Shown here: in pieces, positions 1 through 7,424 of the stretch
How the letters are laid out: each line of letters starts with the position of its first letter
How positions within the stretch are numbered: position 1 is the first letter of the stretch
Assembly (NCBI GenBank): GCA_018399915.1
Contig: JAGYNW010000006.1
Location: forward strand, 1-22,967
DNA from: Candidatus Omnitrophota bacterium
Lineage (GTDB): Bacteria > Omnitrophota > Gorgyraeia > Zapsychrales > Zapsychraceae
Length of the DNA stretch: 22,967 nucleotides
Direction of reading: 5' to 3'
Made by a program: the position numbers and the translations under genes
Notes under the pieces: generated by a model
Databases searched by the model: none
Seen by the model: the letters and a program-made list of their open reading frames with translations, nothing else
Told to the model about the DNA's origin: nothing

Positions 1-116
1 TGACATTTGGTTTCCTGTAGACAAAGCATATCCGGTGACTCTTGGGCAAACCACTCAGGAAATCCTTTTTTGGAAATCGCGCGTATCCCATTAACATTCC
101 AGCTGATGATTTTCAT
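1..116 (-). CDS. xthA: Exodeoxyribonuclease III, N-terminal part (cut by window edge)
   Basis: Only the first 38 codons are inside the window. The translation begins MKIISWNVNGIRA and reaches LCLQETK, which are the first two conserved blocks of the exonuclease III / AP endonuclease (EEP) family. Asn7 and Glu35 match the family's active-site Asn and metal-binding Glu. The enzyme repairs abasic sites and degrades 3' ends of duplex DNA in the cytoplasm. An AAGGA ribosome-binding site lies just upstream, inside the 12-nt gap after amrS, so the two genes probably share a transcript. The rest of the gene lies beyond position 1, so completeness cannot be judged. A related EEP-family nuclease is possible, but the start block is typical of Xth. 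Confidence 0.88.
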   Translation of the reverse strand, partial: MKIISWNVNGIRAISKKGFPEWFAQESPDMLCLQETKC

Positions 117-128
117 AACATTCCTTTT

Positions 129-1145
129 TTAATCCACAAACACACCCGCACAAGCTGTTTGACACGACGGACATAAATTCTGGCGCACATGAATCTGATC
201 AACTTGAAAATAATTCCGCTTGATCAATGGGGTTTGGCATTGATGACAGTATGTGGTTAAGGCCTCTTGATCAGCCACATTTCCTATATAAACATAACGA
301 AGGCCTTGCGCCCGAGCGATGTTACGGGCTGTTTGAAGGCTTTTGAAGCTAGTCGGGGCGGTATCCGTCATTTGATAAGCGCCGTGAAAAGCCGAGAAAT
401 GCAAGGGCACGTCTGCGCCAAGGTTTTGTTTAATCCATGCGGTCATGGCTGTAATCTCTTCCCGGGAATCATTTAATCCGTTGATCAGCAATGTGGTTAC
501 CTCCAGCCAGATAGAGGTTTTATTTTTGATATACCGCAGGGTATCCAAAACCGGTTGCAGTCGTCCCGAACAATATTTTTGATAAAAGCTATCTGTAAAG
601 GCTTTCAAATCGATATTGGCAGCGTCGATATGCTCAAGAAGAGTCCGTCGGGGTTCAGGATTTATGTAACCGGCACTTACCAAAACGCTTTTGATATGCT
701 CTTTGCGGCAGGCAGCTGAAACATCTTCAACATATTCGGAAAAAATAATGGGTTCATTATATGTGAATGCAACGCTACGGCAGTGGGATTCTTTGGCTTT
801 AAGCGCAATGAATTCCGGGGGCGCATCAATGAGGGATATTTCGGAAACATCTCTCTTGCTCAAGGTCCAGTTCTGACAGAATTGGCAGCCAAGGTTACAG
901 CCATGGGTGCCGAAAGACAGCACATCAGATCCCGGATAAAAATGATAGAGCGGTTTTTTTTCAATAGGATCTACCGAAAGGCCGGAACATTTACCGTAAA
1001 CCAGAAGACGCATACAACCGTCGACATTTTGACGCACCTGGCAGTAACCTTTCTGGCCTGACTTAAGCACACAGTTATGCGGACAGATGCGACATTGAAT
1101 CGCATTTTCTTCCTTGGCTTCCCAACTATGGCATTCGCGTATCAT
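129..1145 (-). CDS. amrS: AmmeMemoRadiSam-system radical SAM enzyme AmrS
   Basis: This 338-residue protein is a radical SAM enzyme of the AmrS family, often annotated as pyruvate-formate-lyase-activating-like. The [4Fe-4S]/SAM motif CX3CX2C is formed by Cys83, Cys87 and Cys90 in HGCNLGCQFCQNW. Before it there is a Cys cluster (Cys18, 21, 25, 35) that is usual in this family and likely binds metal. A second CXXC pair set (Cys300/303 and Cys325/328) at the C-terminus looks like a zinc ribbon. The family normally accompanies AmrA (AMMECR1) and AmrB (MEMO1), and neither partner is in this window. Its substrate is not established from sequence. The start has a GGGGAAT ribosome-binding site. Upstream is a 620-nt gap with promoter-like elements, so amrS probably starts a transcript that continues into xthA. 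Confidence 0.88.
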   Translation of the reverse strand: MIRECHSWEAKEENAIQCRICPHNCVLKSGQKGYCQVRQNVDGCMRLLVYGKCSGLSVDPIEKKPLYHFYPGSDVLSFGTHGCNLGCQFCQNWTLSKRDVSEISLIDAPPEFIALKAKESHCRSVAFTYNEPIIFSEYVEDVSAACRKEHIKSVLVSAGYINPEPRRTLLEHIDAANIDLKAFTDSFYQKYCSGRLQPVLDTLRYIKNKTSIWLEVTTLLINGLNDSREEITAMTAWIKQNLGADVPLHFSAFHGAYQMTDTAPTSFKSLQTARNIARAQGLRYVYIGNVADQEALTTYCHQCQTPLIKRNYFQVDQIHVRQNLCPSCQTACAGVFVD

Positions 1146-1198
1146 AAAACATTCCCCTATTAAACGAACCCGAACTTTGACCCGGGGTTAGTTTTTCT

Positions 1199-1204
1199 AT
1201 TATA
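1199..1204 (-). promoter_or_regulatory. Possible amrS-proximal -10 box (TATAAT)
   Basis: A perfect TATAAT lies 54 nt upstream of the amrS start on the minus strand. The hexamers 16-18 nt further upstream (such as TGCATT) match the -35 consensus poorly, so this is a weak candidate compared with the site at 1306-1334. The tract is AT-rich, which raises the chance of a random match. Confidence 0.3.
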
Positions 1205-1305
1205 TTTTATTATTATTTTTAAATGCACACTCTCGGTGTCTCCAAAGCATAAAATATAACATTCACTGCGTTTTTTTATTTAATAGAGCGCTGTATTTCA
1301 TTTTC

Positions 1306-1334
1306 ATTGTACCCTAATTCCCTAAGGCTGTCAT
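1306..1334 (-). promoter_or_regulatory. Sigma-70-like promoter upstream of amrS
   Basis: On the minus strand ATGACA (-35, five of six consensus bases) and TACAAT (-10, five of six) are separated by exactly 17 nt. Transcription would start near 1299 and leave a leader of about 150 nt before amrS. The leader includes a short possible hairpin (ACAC/GTGT, about 1224-1238). This is inferred from consensus matching only. Confidence 0.5.
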
Positions 1335-1385
1335 CCCTCCTTTAGTTTTTCACTGGATATTTTTTTACAGTCTTCTTTTAAATGA

Positions 1386-1460
1386 TCACTTCTCGTGGCA
1401 AGCTAATATACCAAGAAGGGCTATTGTCAACATGAATAGTTTCCACGCTTCAAATGTCAT
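1386..1460 (-). CDS. Possible micro-ORF, 24 residues, single hydrophobic segment
   Basis: A 24-codon frame starts with ATG and is preceded by an AGGAGA ribosome-binding site about ten bases upstream. The product begins MTFEAWKLFML, has one hydrophobic stretch (roughly residues 8-20), and ends with a Cys four residues from the C-terminus in ILACHEK. A membrane micropeptide or tiny lipoprotein-like peptide is conceivable; the ILAC sequence weakly resembles a lipobox. I do not recognise it. The same frame is open upstream to a TAA and lacks a better start. With such a short frame, chance occurrence is a serious alternative. Confidence 0.25.
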   Translation of the reverse strand: MTFEAWKLFMLTIALLGILACHEK

Positions 1461-1664
1461 TGCCGATATTCTCCTGCTAAGGTGAGATCTACTTCTCTCA
1501 ATTGTCCGGTTTGCCTTAAATTCTTTTGCTTGATGTTTCACCCGCTTAGAAGCCTTAGACAGCAGGTCGGGTTATTGCATCTCCGTTGCTGACATAATTA
1601 TCACTACGTTTTAACATCATAATCCCATTAAATCATCGCACAATAGGCTAAGGTAACTTTTTAC

Positions 1665-1677
1665 TGACATTTTGTCA
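1665..1677. promoter_or_regulatory. Inverted repeat TGACA-N3-TGTCA, possible operator
   Basis: A perfect 5+5 palindrome with a 3-nt spacer sits in the intergenic region, about 90 nt after the trkH stop. Read on the minus strand it is nested inside a larger imperfect stem (GGTGAC ... GTTACC, with one G-U pair), so it could act as a protein-binding site or as an RNA hairpin. There is no T-tract after the stem, so it does not look like an intrinsic terminator. No regulator can be named. Confidence 0.3.
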
Positions 1678-1766
1678 CCTTTTGCTATAGCGCCTGGCCA
1701 ATACTGATGGAGAAAAAGACGGGGTCGAGAATATTTAGGTTTGGGCTGTTGCCATAGTGAAGACAG

Positions 1767-3224
1767 CTACTTTTTCCATGTTTCAGGAATTAACAAGGCC
1801 AAAATAGCATAAAGTTCCAGACGTCCGGCGATCATCAAAAATGATAACATCCATTTGCCGGGAGTCGATATCCAGGCGTAGTTCTGCAGGGGGCCCACCT
1901 TTGCCAGACCTGGGCCAACTGTACTAAGGCACGCGATGCTGGCTGTCATCGCCGTTAGAATATCACAGGAGGATTCACTTATTAGAAGAAAAAGTGCGCC
2001 GAACACGAATAAAAAAATATAAAGGAAAATAAAGGAAAGAACGGATTTCACTAAATTTTCCGGGACCGGCTCTGAATTATATCTGACAAACATTACGGCA
2101 TGCGAATAAATTGATTGAAGCACAGACCGGCATCCGGCTTTTACTGCAATAATAAACCGTACAACCTTCATCCCACCGCTTGTTGATCCGGCACATCCAC
2201 CGATAAACATAAAAATGATCAAAAACATTTTTAAACTACTCGGCCAGACATCGAAATCCGTTGTACTGTATCCAGTTGCTGTCAAAATTGAAACGATTTG
2301 AAAGACACCATCTGTAAAGGGCTTAACTCTTAACCCGGAGCCCCGCAACAAAAAATAAAACAAAGGCATAGAAAGAAGAATTATAAACAAAAACGCTTTA
2401 AATTCACTATTTTTGAAAAAAAGTTTCCATTTTTTGCGTGTCAGGTGACAATATAAAGAAAAATTGACCCCACCTAAAAACATCATGCTGATAATGACCC
2501 ATTGAATGTAAAGACTATACTCGCTAATGCTTGTATTCTTTGTTGAAAAACCTCCTGTGGCAATGGCTCCGAAAGTATGGCAAAGCGAGTCGAAAAATGG
2601 CATCTTTCCAAGCATAAGTAGAATTACGGAAACACATGTGATCGCCAAATAAATTAGCCATAATTTTCTGGCTATGATTTTTACTTGAGTCTCGCTACGG
2701 TCAAGTCCAAGGCCGGAGCTTTCAATTTTATAAAGCTGTGAGGATGTTGTCCCTAATGATGGTAAAATGGCGATAAAAAGCACGATAATGCCCATTCCGC
2801 CTAACCAATGGGTCAAGCTACGCCAAAACAGGATCCCCCGGGGCACAGCTTCAACATCCGCAATCAAACTGGCCCCGGTGGTTGTAAATCCACTTGCAAT
2901 TTCAAAAAAGGCATCCGTAAAGGTCGGGACGACGTTACTTATCCAAAGAGGCAATGCGCCCCATAAAGATAACAGGATCCATAATAATCCAACAATCGCT
3001 AATCCGTCTTTTGCATTGATCCTATCATAATCGATCTTTTTGATCTTATATTTCAGTTGGATTAACGTGGAAAGGACAAGACCCAGCGCGATTGTAAAAA
3101 TAAAGGCCTTAACTTCAAGGCTGTGGCTGTTATCATATAAAGCCCAGAACAATGGGAAAAACATGATTATACTGACAAAAAACAGCACCCGCGAAATGAT
3201 ATTGAGAATAAAGCGTTTATGCAT
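1767..3224 (-). CDS. trkH: Trk-type K+ uptake transporter, membrane subunit TrkH
   Basis: This 485-residue integral membrane protein is the ion-conducting subunit of a Trk/Ktr potassium uptake system. The four pore-loop repeats each carry the selectivity-filter glycine: TTTGA (Gly117), ATGGF (Gly224), TATGY (Gly318) and STVGP (Gly437). The intramembrane-loop sequence GGCAGSTSGGMKVVR (about 342-356) and the C-terminal STVGPGLAKVGP block fit the TrkH branch rather than short KtrB. Length is normal for TrkH. The start lies 6 nt after the trkA stop with no clear ribosome-binding site, so it is probably translated by coupling to trkA. Function in family: K+ influx driven by membrane potential and gated by the TrkA ring. 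Confidence 0.93.
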   Translation of the reverse strand: MHKRFILNIISRVLFFVSIIMFFPLFWALYDNSHSLEVKAFIFTIALGLVLSTLIQLKYKIKKIDYDRINAKDGLAIVGLLWILLSLWGALPLWISNVVPTFTDAFFEIASGFTTTGASLIADVEAVPRGILFWRSLTHWLGGMGIIVLFIAILPSLGTTSSQLYKIESSGLGLDRSETQVKIIARKLWLIYLAITCVSVILLMLGKMPFFDSLCHTFGAIATGGFSTKNTSISEYSLYIQWVIISMMFLGGVNFSLYCHLTRKKWKLFFKNSEFKAFLFIILLSMPLFYFLLRGSGLRVKPFTDGVFQIVSILTATGYSTTDFDVWPSSLKMFLIIFMFIGGCAGSTSGGMKVVRFIIAVKAGCRSVLQSIYSHAVMFVRYNSEPVPENLVKSVLSFIFLYIFLFVFGALFLLISESSCDILTAMTASIACLSTVGPGLAKVGPLQNYAWISTPGKWMLSFLMIAGRLELYAILALLIPETWKK

Positions 3225-3230
3225 AAGAAA

Positions 3231-4589
3231 TTAGAATAATTTGTTGTTTGTAAAAAGTTTTTGCAGTTTTCTGGCTGAAGATTCCTGACAAAAGGCAATA
3301 ACTTTTTGTCCCGGAGCGATAATGGTTTCTCCACTTACCAAGTTAACTTCATTGCCGCTACAAACAGCTCCGATGATAGAGTCTTTGGGAAATTTTAAAG
3401 ATTTGATGGGTCCCTTTGTGATCGGAGACCCTTTCGCCGGAATAAGTTCCAGGGCTTCCACATCACAATCCATCAGCTTAACTACGGAGCGCACAGTCTG
3501 GCCTCGTAGAAGGCTTACGATCTGATAGGCCGCAAGCACCTGTGGATTAATGATTGCGTCAATATTCAATGTTTCCGCAATCAAAATATAATCAGGCTGC
3601 TGCGTTGTTATGATGCTGATTTTTGCTCCCATCTTTTTAGCCATGATAGCGCTTATAAGATTGGAATGATCACTTGAGGAGCAGCCGATGAAAACATCCG
3701 CAACTTCAATTCCACATTCTTTAAGGATATCGCTTTCGGATGCCGACCCGTTGATTGTTTTAATGGATTTAAATTCCGAGGACACTTCATTAACTTTCTG
3801 CAAATCTTCCTCGATTAAAAAGATTTCAGCGATCTTGCCTGTCAGTTCCCGGGTTACTCTTTTGCCAATTTCCGAAGCACCGTAAATAATTGCCTTTTTG
3901 GCAATATTCACGGTTGGATTCACGAATGTGAGGAACTCCCCTAAAGAACCTTTGGGCAGAAGCGCGTAAATCCTATCTTTAGCCTGTATGTGGTCTTCTC
4001 CTTTAGGCATAAACACATTTCCATCACGGATAATGACAATGATTAAGAACGGCCAGGGAAAGTCCTCACTCTTTAACTCTTCAATTTTTAATCCGCACAA
4101 CGGCGACCCTTCAGGGATATCAATGGAGCGCAGGAAAATACGGCCTTCGGCAAAGTCCGAAATTTCTCTTACTCCCGGGGAATTTATTGTTTTGATAATG
4201 GCATCAGAGGCAACTTGTTCCGGATTAATAATCCTTTCAAAAGAAAAGCAGCGGAAATCTTCTTTCTGCACGATCTCGTTAAGTGATTCTTCTCGGACCC
4301 TGGCTATCTGACGTTTAGCACCAAGGTAAGCCGCCAGAGAACAGACAACCATGTTAATGGCGTCAGAATTAGTTACAGCCAACATCAGATCAGAGTCACT
4401 CATAGAGATCTTTTTTAGGACTTCGGGATCCGCGCCTGATCCCACAATAACTTTTACATCATACTTATCTTGAACCTTTTGCGCAATTTCCGCATCTTGT
4501 TCAATAAGACAAACATCATGTTCTTCCTTTAACAGATATTTTGCTAAAGTTGATCCCATGATACCGGCACCCGCGATAACTATTCTCAT
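3231..4589 (-). CDS. trkA: Trk K+ uptake regulatory subunit TrkA (double RCK)
   Basis: The 452-residue protein has two RCK units. The first opens with a Rossmann nucleotide-binding motif (Gly7, Gly9, Gly12 in MRIVIAGAGIMG) and an acidic end of strand two (LIEQD). The second Rossmann fold begins near residue 233 (AIIYGASEIG). TrkA_C domains follow each, the last near the C-terminus. TrkA binds NAD(H)/nucleotides at the cytoplasmic face and gates TrkH. I place the start at ATG 4589 because GGAGGAG lies directly upstream and the fold starts there. A longer frame from TTG at 4625 adds 12 residues with no ribosome-binding site. It is 69 nt downstream of rnfA with no visible terminator, so read-through from the rnf cluster is plausible. 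Confidence 0.93.
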   Translation of the reverse strand: MRIVIAGAGIMGSTLAKYLLKEEHDVCLIEQDAEIAQKVQDKYDVKVIVGSGADPEVLKKISMSDSDLMLAVTNSDAINMVVCSLAAYLGAKRQIARVREESLNEIVQKEDFRCFSFERIINPEQVASDAIIKTINSPGVREISDFAEGRIFLRSIDIPEGSPLCGLKIEELKSEDFPWPFLIIVIIRDGNVFMPKGEDHIQAKDRIYALLPKGSLGEFLTFVNPTVNIAKKAIIYGASEIGKRVTRELTGKIAEIFLIEEDLQKVNEVSSEFKSIKTINGSASESDILKECGIEVADVFIGCSSSDHSNLISAIMAKKMGAKISIITTQQPDYILIAETLNIDAIINPQVLAAYQIVSLLRGQTVRSVVKLMDCDVEALELIPAKGSPITKGPIKSLKFPKDSIIGAVCSGNEVNLVSGETIIAPGQKVIAFCQESSARKLQKLFTNNKLF

Positions 4590-4658
4590 GCACTCCTCCG
4601 TACTTAATTTTAATAAACTTATCAAATCTTCACTTATTAATAATCCTTGCTTAGTCCA

Positions 4659-5234
4659 TCAGGATACAATCCCGGCAAACCCCATAAAGATCAAGGACAA
4701 TAATCCGGCCATGACTAAGGCGATGGGCACACCCCGCATGCCTTCAGGCACATCAATGATATCCAAATGTTCCCGCAATCCTGAAAAGATGATCAAAGCC
4801 AAAGCGAAACCCAGGGCATTGGCGATCGCAAATACAACGCTCTGCACAAGATTCAGGTCTTTTTGGATGACAAGAATTGCCACACCTAAAATAGCGCAGT
4901 TGGTAGTAATCAAAGGTAAATATACACCCAAGGCCTGATATAACTGCGGACTGACCTTTTTCATAATGATCTCAACCATCTGTACCAGGGCGGCAATAAC
5001 TAAAATGTAGGAAACCGTCTGCAGAAACCCGATCTCTAAAGGCACTAGAATATAAGTCTGGATCAGATAGGTCACAATGGTGGCCAGCGTCATAACAAAC
5101 AGAACCGCGCCGCTCATGCCAATGGCGGTGGAAAGGCGGTTGGAAACTCCTAAAAACGGGCATAGCCCTAAAAACTGGGTAAATACGATATTGTTAACAA
5201 AAACCGCTGAGATAATAATCGAAATGTATTCCAT
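4659..5234 (-). CDS. rnfA: Rnf complex subunit RnfA
   Basis: The 191-residue polytopic protein belongs to the RnfA/RnfE/NqrD/NqrE family and should have six membrane helices. The conserved half-site blocks FLGLCPFLGVS (Cys25) and TTNCAILGVAI (Cys113) supply the cysteines that, with RnfE, hold the intramembrane [2Fe-2S] cluster in Rnf/Nqr structures. Rnf oxidises reduced ferredoxin and reduces NAD+ (or the reverse) while moving Na+ or H+ across the membrane. Length is typical. It is the last rnf gene here and starts 12 nt after rnfE. RnfA and RnfE are paralogues; I assigned them by the start sequence MEYISIIISAVFVNNIV, typical of RnfA/NqrE. Confidence 0.95.
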   Translation of the reverse strand: MEYISIIISAVFVNNIVFTQFLGLCPFLGVSNRLSTAIGMSGAVLFVMTLATIVTYLIQTYILVPLEIGFLQTVSYILVIAALVQMVEIIMKKVSPQLYQALGVYLPLITTNCAILGVAILVIQKDLNLVQSVVFAIANALGFALALIIFSGLREHLDIIDVPEGMRGVPIALVMAGLLSLIFMGFAGIVS

Positions 5235-5246
5235 AAATAAATTCCT

Positions 5247-5840
5247 TTATGTCTGAGCTCGTTTGTTATTGATCTTGCGGACAATCGCAATCAGATATCC
5301 TAAAACAATAAAAGCACCCGGTGCCAGAACAAATACCAACATGCCGTCGCCTTGAATAAATTTGTATCCAAACAATGCACCGCTTCCCAGGAGTTCCCGG
5401 GCGCCCCCTAAAATCGTAAGCGCGAAAGCAAAACCAAATCCCATCCCTAATCCGTCAATCAGAGAGGTGATCAGATTATTCTTTGAGGCAAAGCCTTCGG
5501 CCCGGCCCAAAACAATACAATTGACCACAATGAGGGGAATAAACAGACCCAGTTGGGCGTGTAATGCGGGTGCGTAGCCTGCCATAACCAGATCCACAAC
5601 CGTGACGAATGAAGCGATCACAACGATAAATGACGGAATCCTTACCTTGTCTGGAATAACGCCTTTAATCAGAGATATCACAATATTAGACATGACAAGA
5701 ACAAAGGTTGTGGCCAGGCCCATCCCCAATCCATTGATCGCAGTCGTGGTAACGCCTAATGTCGGGCATAGGCCTAAAAGCAAAATAAAGACGGGATTCT
5801 CCCGTAAAAATCCTTTCGTAAAGTTTTTCCATTGATTCAT
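5247..5840 (-). CDS. rnfE: Rnf complex subunit RnfE
   Basis: This 197-residue membrane protein is the RnfE/NqrD-type partner of RnfA. It begins with a short cytoplasmic MNQWKNFTKGF stretch and then LLGLCPTLGVTT (Cys25) and VVNCIVLGRAEGFA (Cys108), the paired cysteine sites of the shared [2Fe-2S] cluster. The GRAEGFA block after the second Cys is characteristic of RnfE. Six membrane helices are expected, in inverted-topology halves. It is 14 nt downstream of rnfG with an AGAGGT ribosome-binding site. All residues I would look for are present. Confidence 0.95.
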   Translation of the reverse strand: MNQWKNFTKGFLRENPVFILLLGLCPTLGVTTTAINGLGMGLATTFVLVMSNIVISLIKGVIPDKVRIPSFIVVIASFVTVVDLVMAGYAPALHAQLGLFIPLIVVNCIVLGRAEGFASKNNLITSLIDGLGMGFGFAFALTILGGARELLGSGALFGYKFIQGDGMLVFVLAPGAFIVLGYLIAIVRKINNKRAQT

Positions 5841-5854
5841 GATAATTCTGACCT

Positions 5855-6427
5855 CTATTGATTTTTAATATATGCTTGATAAGCTCTTTGGACCGCGTCG
5901 CAAAACGCCCGTGAACTGATCGTGGCCGCGGTAATGGCGTCCACATCTCCACCGTCTTTTTTTACCTTCAGCTCAAATTCCGAAGGATCTTTTTTCTTGA
6001 ATTGTTCGGTAAATCCGGATTTGCTGCGCTCCATCTTATCTCCCAGGCCCGGCGTTTCTTTATGGGCCAATACAGCCGTATCATAGATCCTACCGTCCGG
6101 CTGTAAACCAACCATAATCTTGACTTCTCCGCCAAAGCCCTGTTTGCTTATCGACTGAATCGCCACACCAACGAGCTTACCCTCTTTTTTGGCCGGGAAA
6201 CAGTTCAATTCTCCGACCTCAGATTCCAGTAAATAAGATTCATCAATAGGATTATTGCTAAATTCAGGGACAACCTCTTTAATCGCCCTAATCTTCTTTT
6301 GCATCGCGGCGTGCGCGATAGGTTCCAGGGTTATTTTATAAACAAACCCCAGTGCCGTTGATGAAACAAATGTAACGGTCAGCAAGGTCAAGACCATATT
6401 TTTAAATGTGGATTGCGTTTTGCCCAT
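5855..6427 (-). CDS. rnfG: Rnf complex flavoprotein subunit RnfG
   Basis: The 190-residue protein has one N-terminal membrane anchor (about residues 9-30) followed by an FMN-binding domain on the outer face. Family members carry FMN linked by a phosphoester to the last Thr of an S/T-G-A-T motif. Here the motif reads ITAATISS with Thr169 in the linkage position, so the usual Gly is Ala. Surrounding blocks, GFGGEVKIMVG and HKETPGLGDKM, are well conserved and argue that the subunit is functional. The start is 1 nt after the rnfD stop, with GGAG about 12 nt upstream. Its role is to relay electrons between RnfD and the other redox centres. Confidence 0.93.
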   Translation of the reverse strand: MGKTQSTFKNMVLTLLTVTFVSSTALGFVYKITLEPIAHAAMQKKIRAIKEVVPEFSNNPIDESYLLESEVGELNCFPAKKEGKLVGVAIQSISKQGFGGEVKIMVGLQPDGRIYDTAVLAHKETPGLGDKMERSKSGFTEQFKKKDPSEFELKVKKDGGDVDAITAATISSRAFCDAVQRAYQAYIKNQ

Positions 6428-6428
6428 A

Positions 6429-7424
6429 TTAAATCTTTTCTCCGAATCGTTTCGGTTTACAGAATTTATTGATCAGCGGAACAAAAGCGTTCATCATCAG
6501 AATCGCAAAGGACATGCCTTCAGGATAGGCGCCAAATACACGGATAATCACGGTCAAAAGGCCGATACACACACCGAAAATGAGCATGCCTTTATAAGTC
6601 ATGGGTGAGGTAACCATATCTGTGGCCATATAGATGGCACCGAGCATAATGCCACCTGTAAACAGATGAAAAACCGGATGCGCGTTAACCGCAGGATTCA
6701 ACAAATATAAAGTGCCGGTAAAGATCGTAATTGTAACGATAATCGCGGCCGGGATATGCCAACTAATGACCTTGCGCCATAAAAGGTAAATAAAGCCAAT
6801 GAGCAAAGCCAGGGCTGATACCTCGCCCAAAGATCCTCCGATCGTTCCTATAAACAAGTCCCAAAAGCTTGGGAGTTGAGCTGAAAGCGTGCTTACAGTT
6901 TGCCCCCCGTTGACGCCTTCTTTGAGGACCGACAACGGGGTTGCGGATGTGACGACATCCGTTAAGGCCGTGCGGTTAACCAAAGGCTTGGGCCATGTGG
7001 TCATGGCAACCGGAAAGGATAATAAAAGAAAAACCCGGCCGACCAATGCCGGATTAAAGGGGTTATTTCCGATACCGCCAAAAGACATCTTGGCGATCCC
7101 GATCGCGACAAAAGTGCCTACAATGACCATCCACCAGGGTAAATTGCTGGGAAGATTGTATGCCAGCAGCAGTCCGGTCACAACAGCGGAAAGATCAGAA
7201 ACCGTGGGTTTCACACGTAATACAAACTTTTGTAAAATATATTCAAAAAAGACCGCAGAACATACGGCAAGCAAAATTGTCTGCAGGGCTCCAAGTCCGA
7301 ACACATATAACGCTACAGCCAAAGCCGGAAGCAGGGCAATAATCACATCCAGCATAATTCTTTGGATAGAATCGCGGGTTTGAATATGCGGGGATAATGA
7401 TACATGGAACAATTTTTGGCTCAC
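6429..7424 (-). CDS. rnfD: Rnf complex flavoprotein membrane subunit RnfD
   Basis: The 331-residue polytopic protein belongs to the NqrB/RnfD family. The block GGIGNNPFNPALVGRVF (about 116-132) is a family hallmark, and Thr162 in TSATPLS is the expected covalent FMN attachment residue. I chose GTG at 7424: it overlaps the rnfC stop as GTGA and has a GGGGGAA ribosome-binding site within the last rnfC codons. A longer reading from 7529 would add 35 residues buried in rnfC, with no family similarity. The start sequence SQKLFHVSLSPHI matches typical RnfD N-termini. The protein is thought to form a main part of the electron and ion path through the membrane. Confidence 0.94.
   Translation of the reverse strand: MSQKLFHVSLSPHIQTRDSIQRIMLDVIIALLPALAVALYVFGLGALQTILLAVCSAVFFEYILQKFVLRVKPTVSDLSAVVTGLLLAYNLPSNLPWWMVIVGTFVAIGIAKMSFGGIGNNPFNPALVGRVFLLLSFPVAMTTWPKPLVNRTALTDVVTSATPLSVLKEGVNGGQTVSTLSAQLPSFWDLFIGTIGGSLGEVSALALLIGFIYLLWRKVISWHIPAAIIVTITIFTGTLYLLNPAVNAHPVFHLFTGGIMLGAIYMATDMVTSPMTYKGMLIFGVCIGLLTVIIRVFGAYPEGMSFAILMMNAFVPLINKFCKPKRFGEKI

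Larger units (their letters stand above)
1146..1766. other. 620-nt intergenic region between trkH and amrS
   Basis: This is the only long stretch without a confident gene. Reading the minus strand it contains, in order: a TGACA-N3-TGTCA palindrome (1665-1677), a possible 24-codon micro-ORF with a ribosome-binding site (1460-1386), a good sigma-70-like promoter (1334-1306), and a second perfect TATAAT box (1204-1199) close to amrS. I see no convincing intrinsic terminator after trkH, no tRNA, and no riboswitch that I recognise. The sequence is AT-rich near amrS. The simplest reading is that it separates the rnf/trk transcript from an independently regulated amrS-xthA unit. Confidence 0.7.

Noticed and set aside
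1166..1197. Plus-strand terminator-like hairpin (AACCC...GGGTT followed by AGTTTTT)
   Set aside because: No plus-strand gene lies before it, and the stem is only five pairs with a 13-nt loop.
1276..1341. Short minus-strand frame in the gap ending in a protein-like sequence (LRELGYNENEIQRSIK)
   Set aside because: It has no usable start codon, opens right after a stop, and overlaps the promoter-like sequence at 1306-1334; it could be a decayed gene end, but chance is as likely.
3231..4625. Longer trkA reading from TTG at 4625
   Set aside because: No ribosome-binding site precedes it, and the Rossmann fold starts at ATG 4589, which has GGAGGAG directly upstream.
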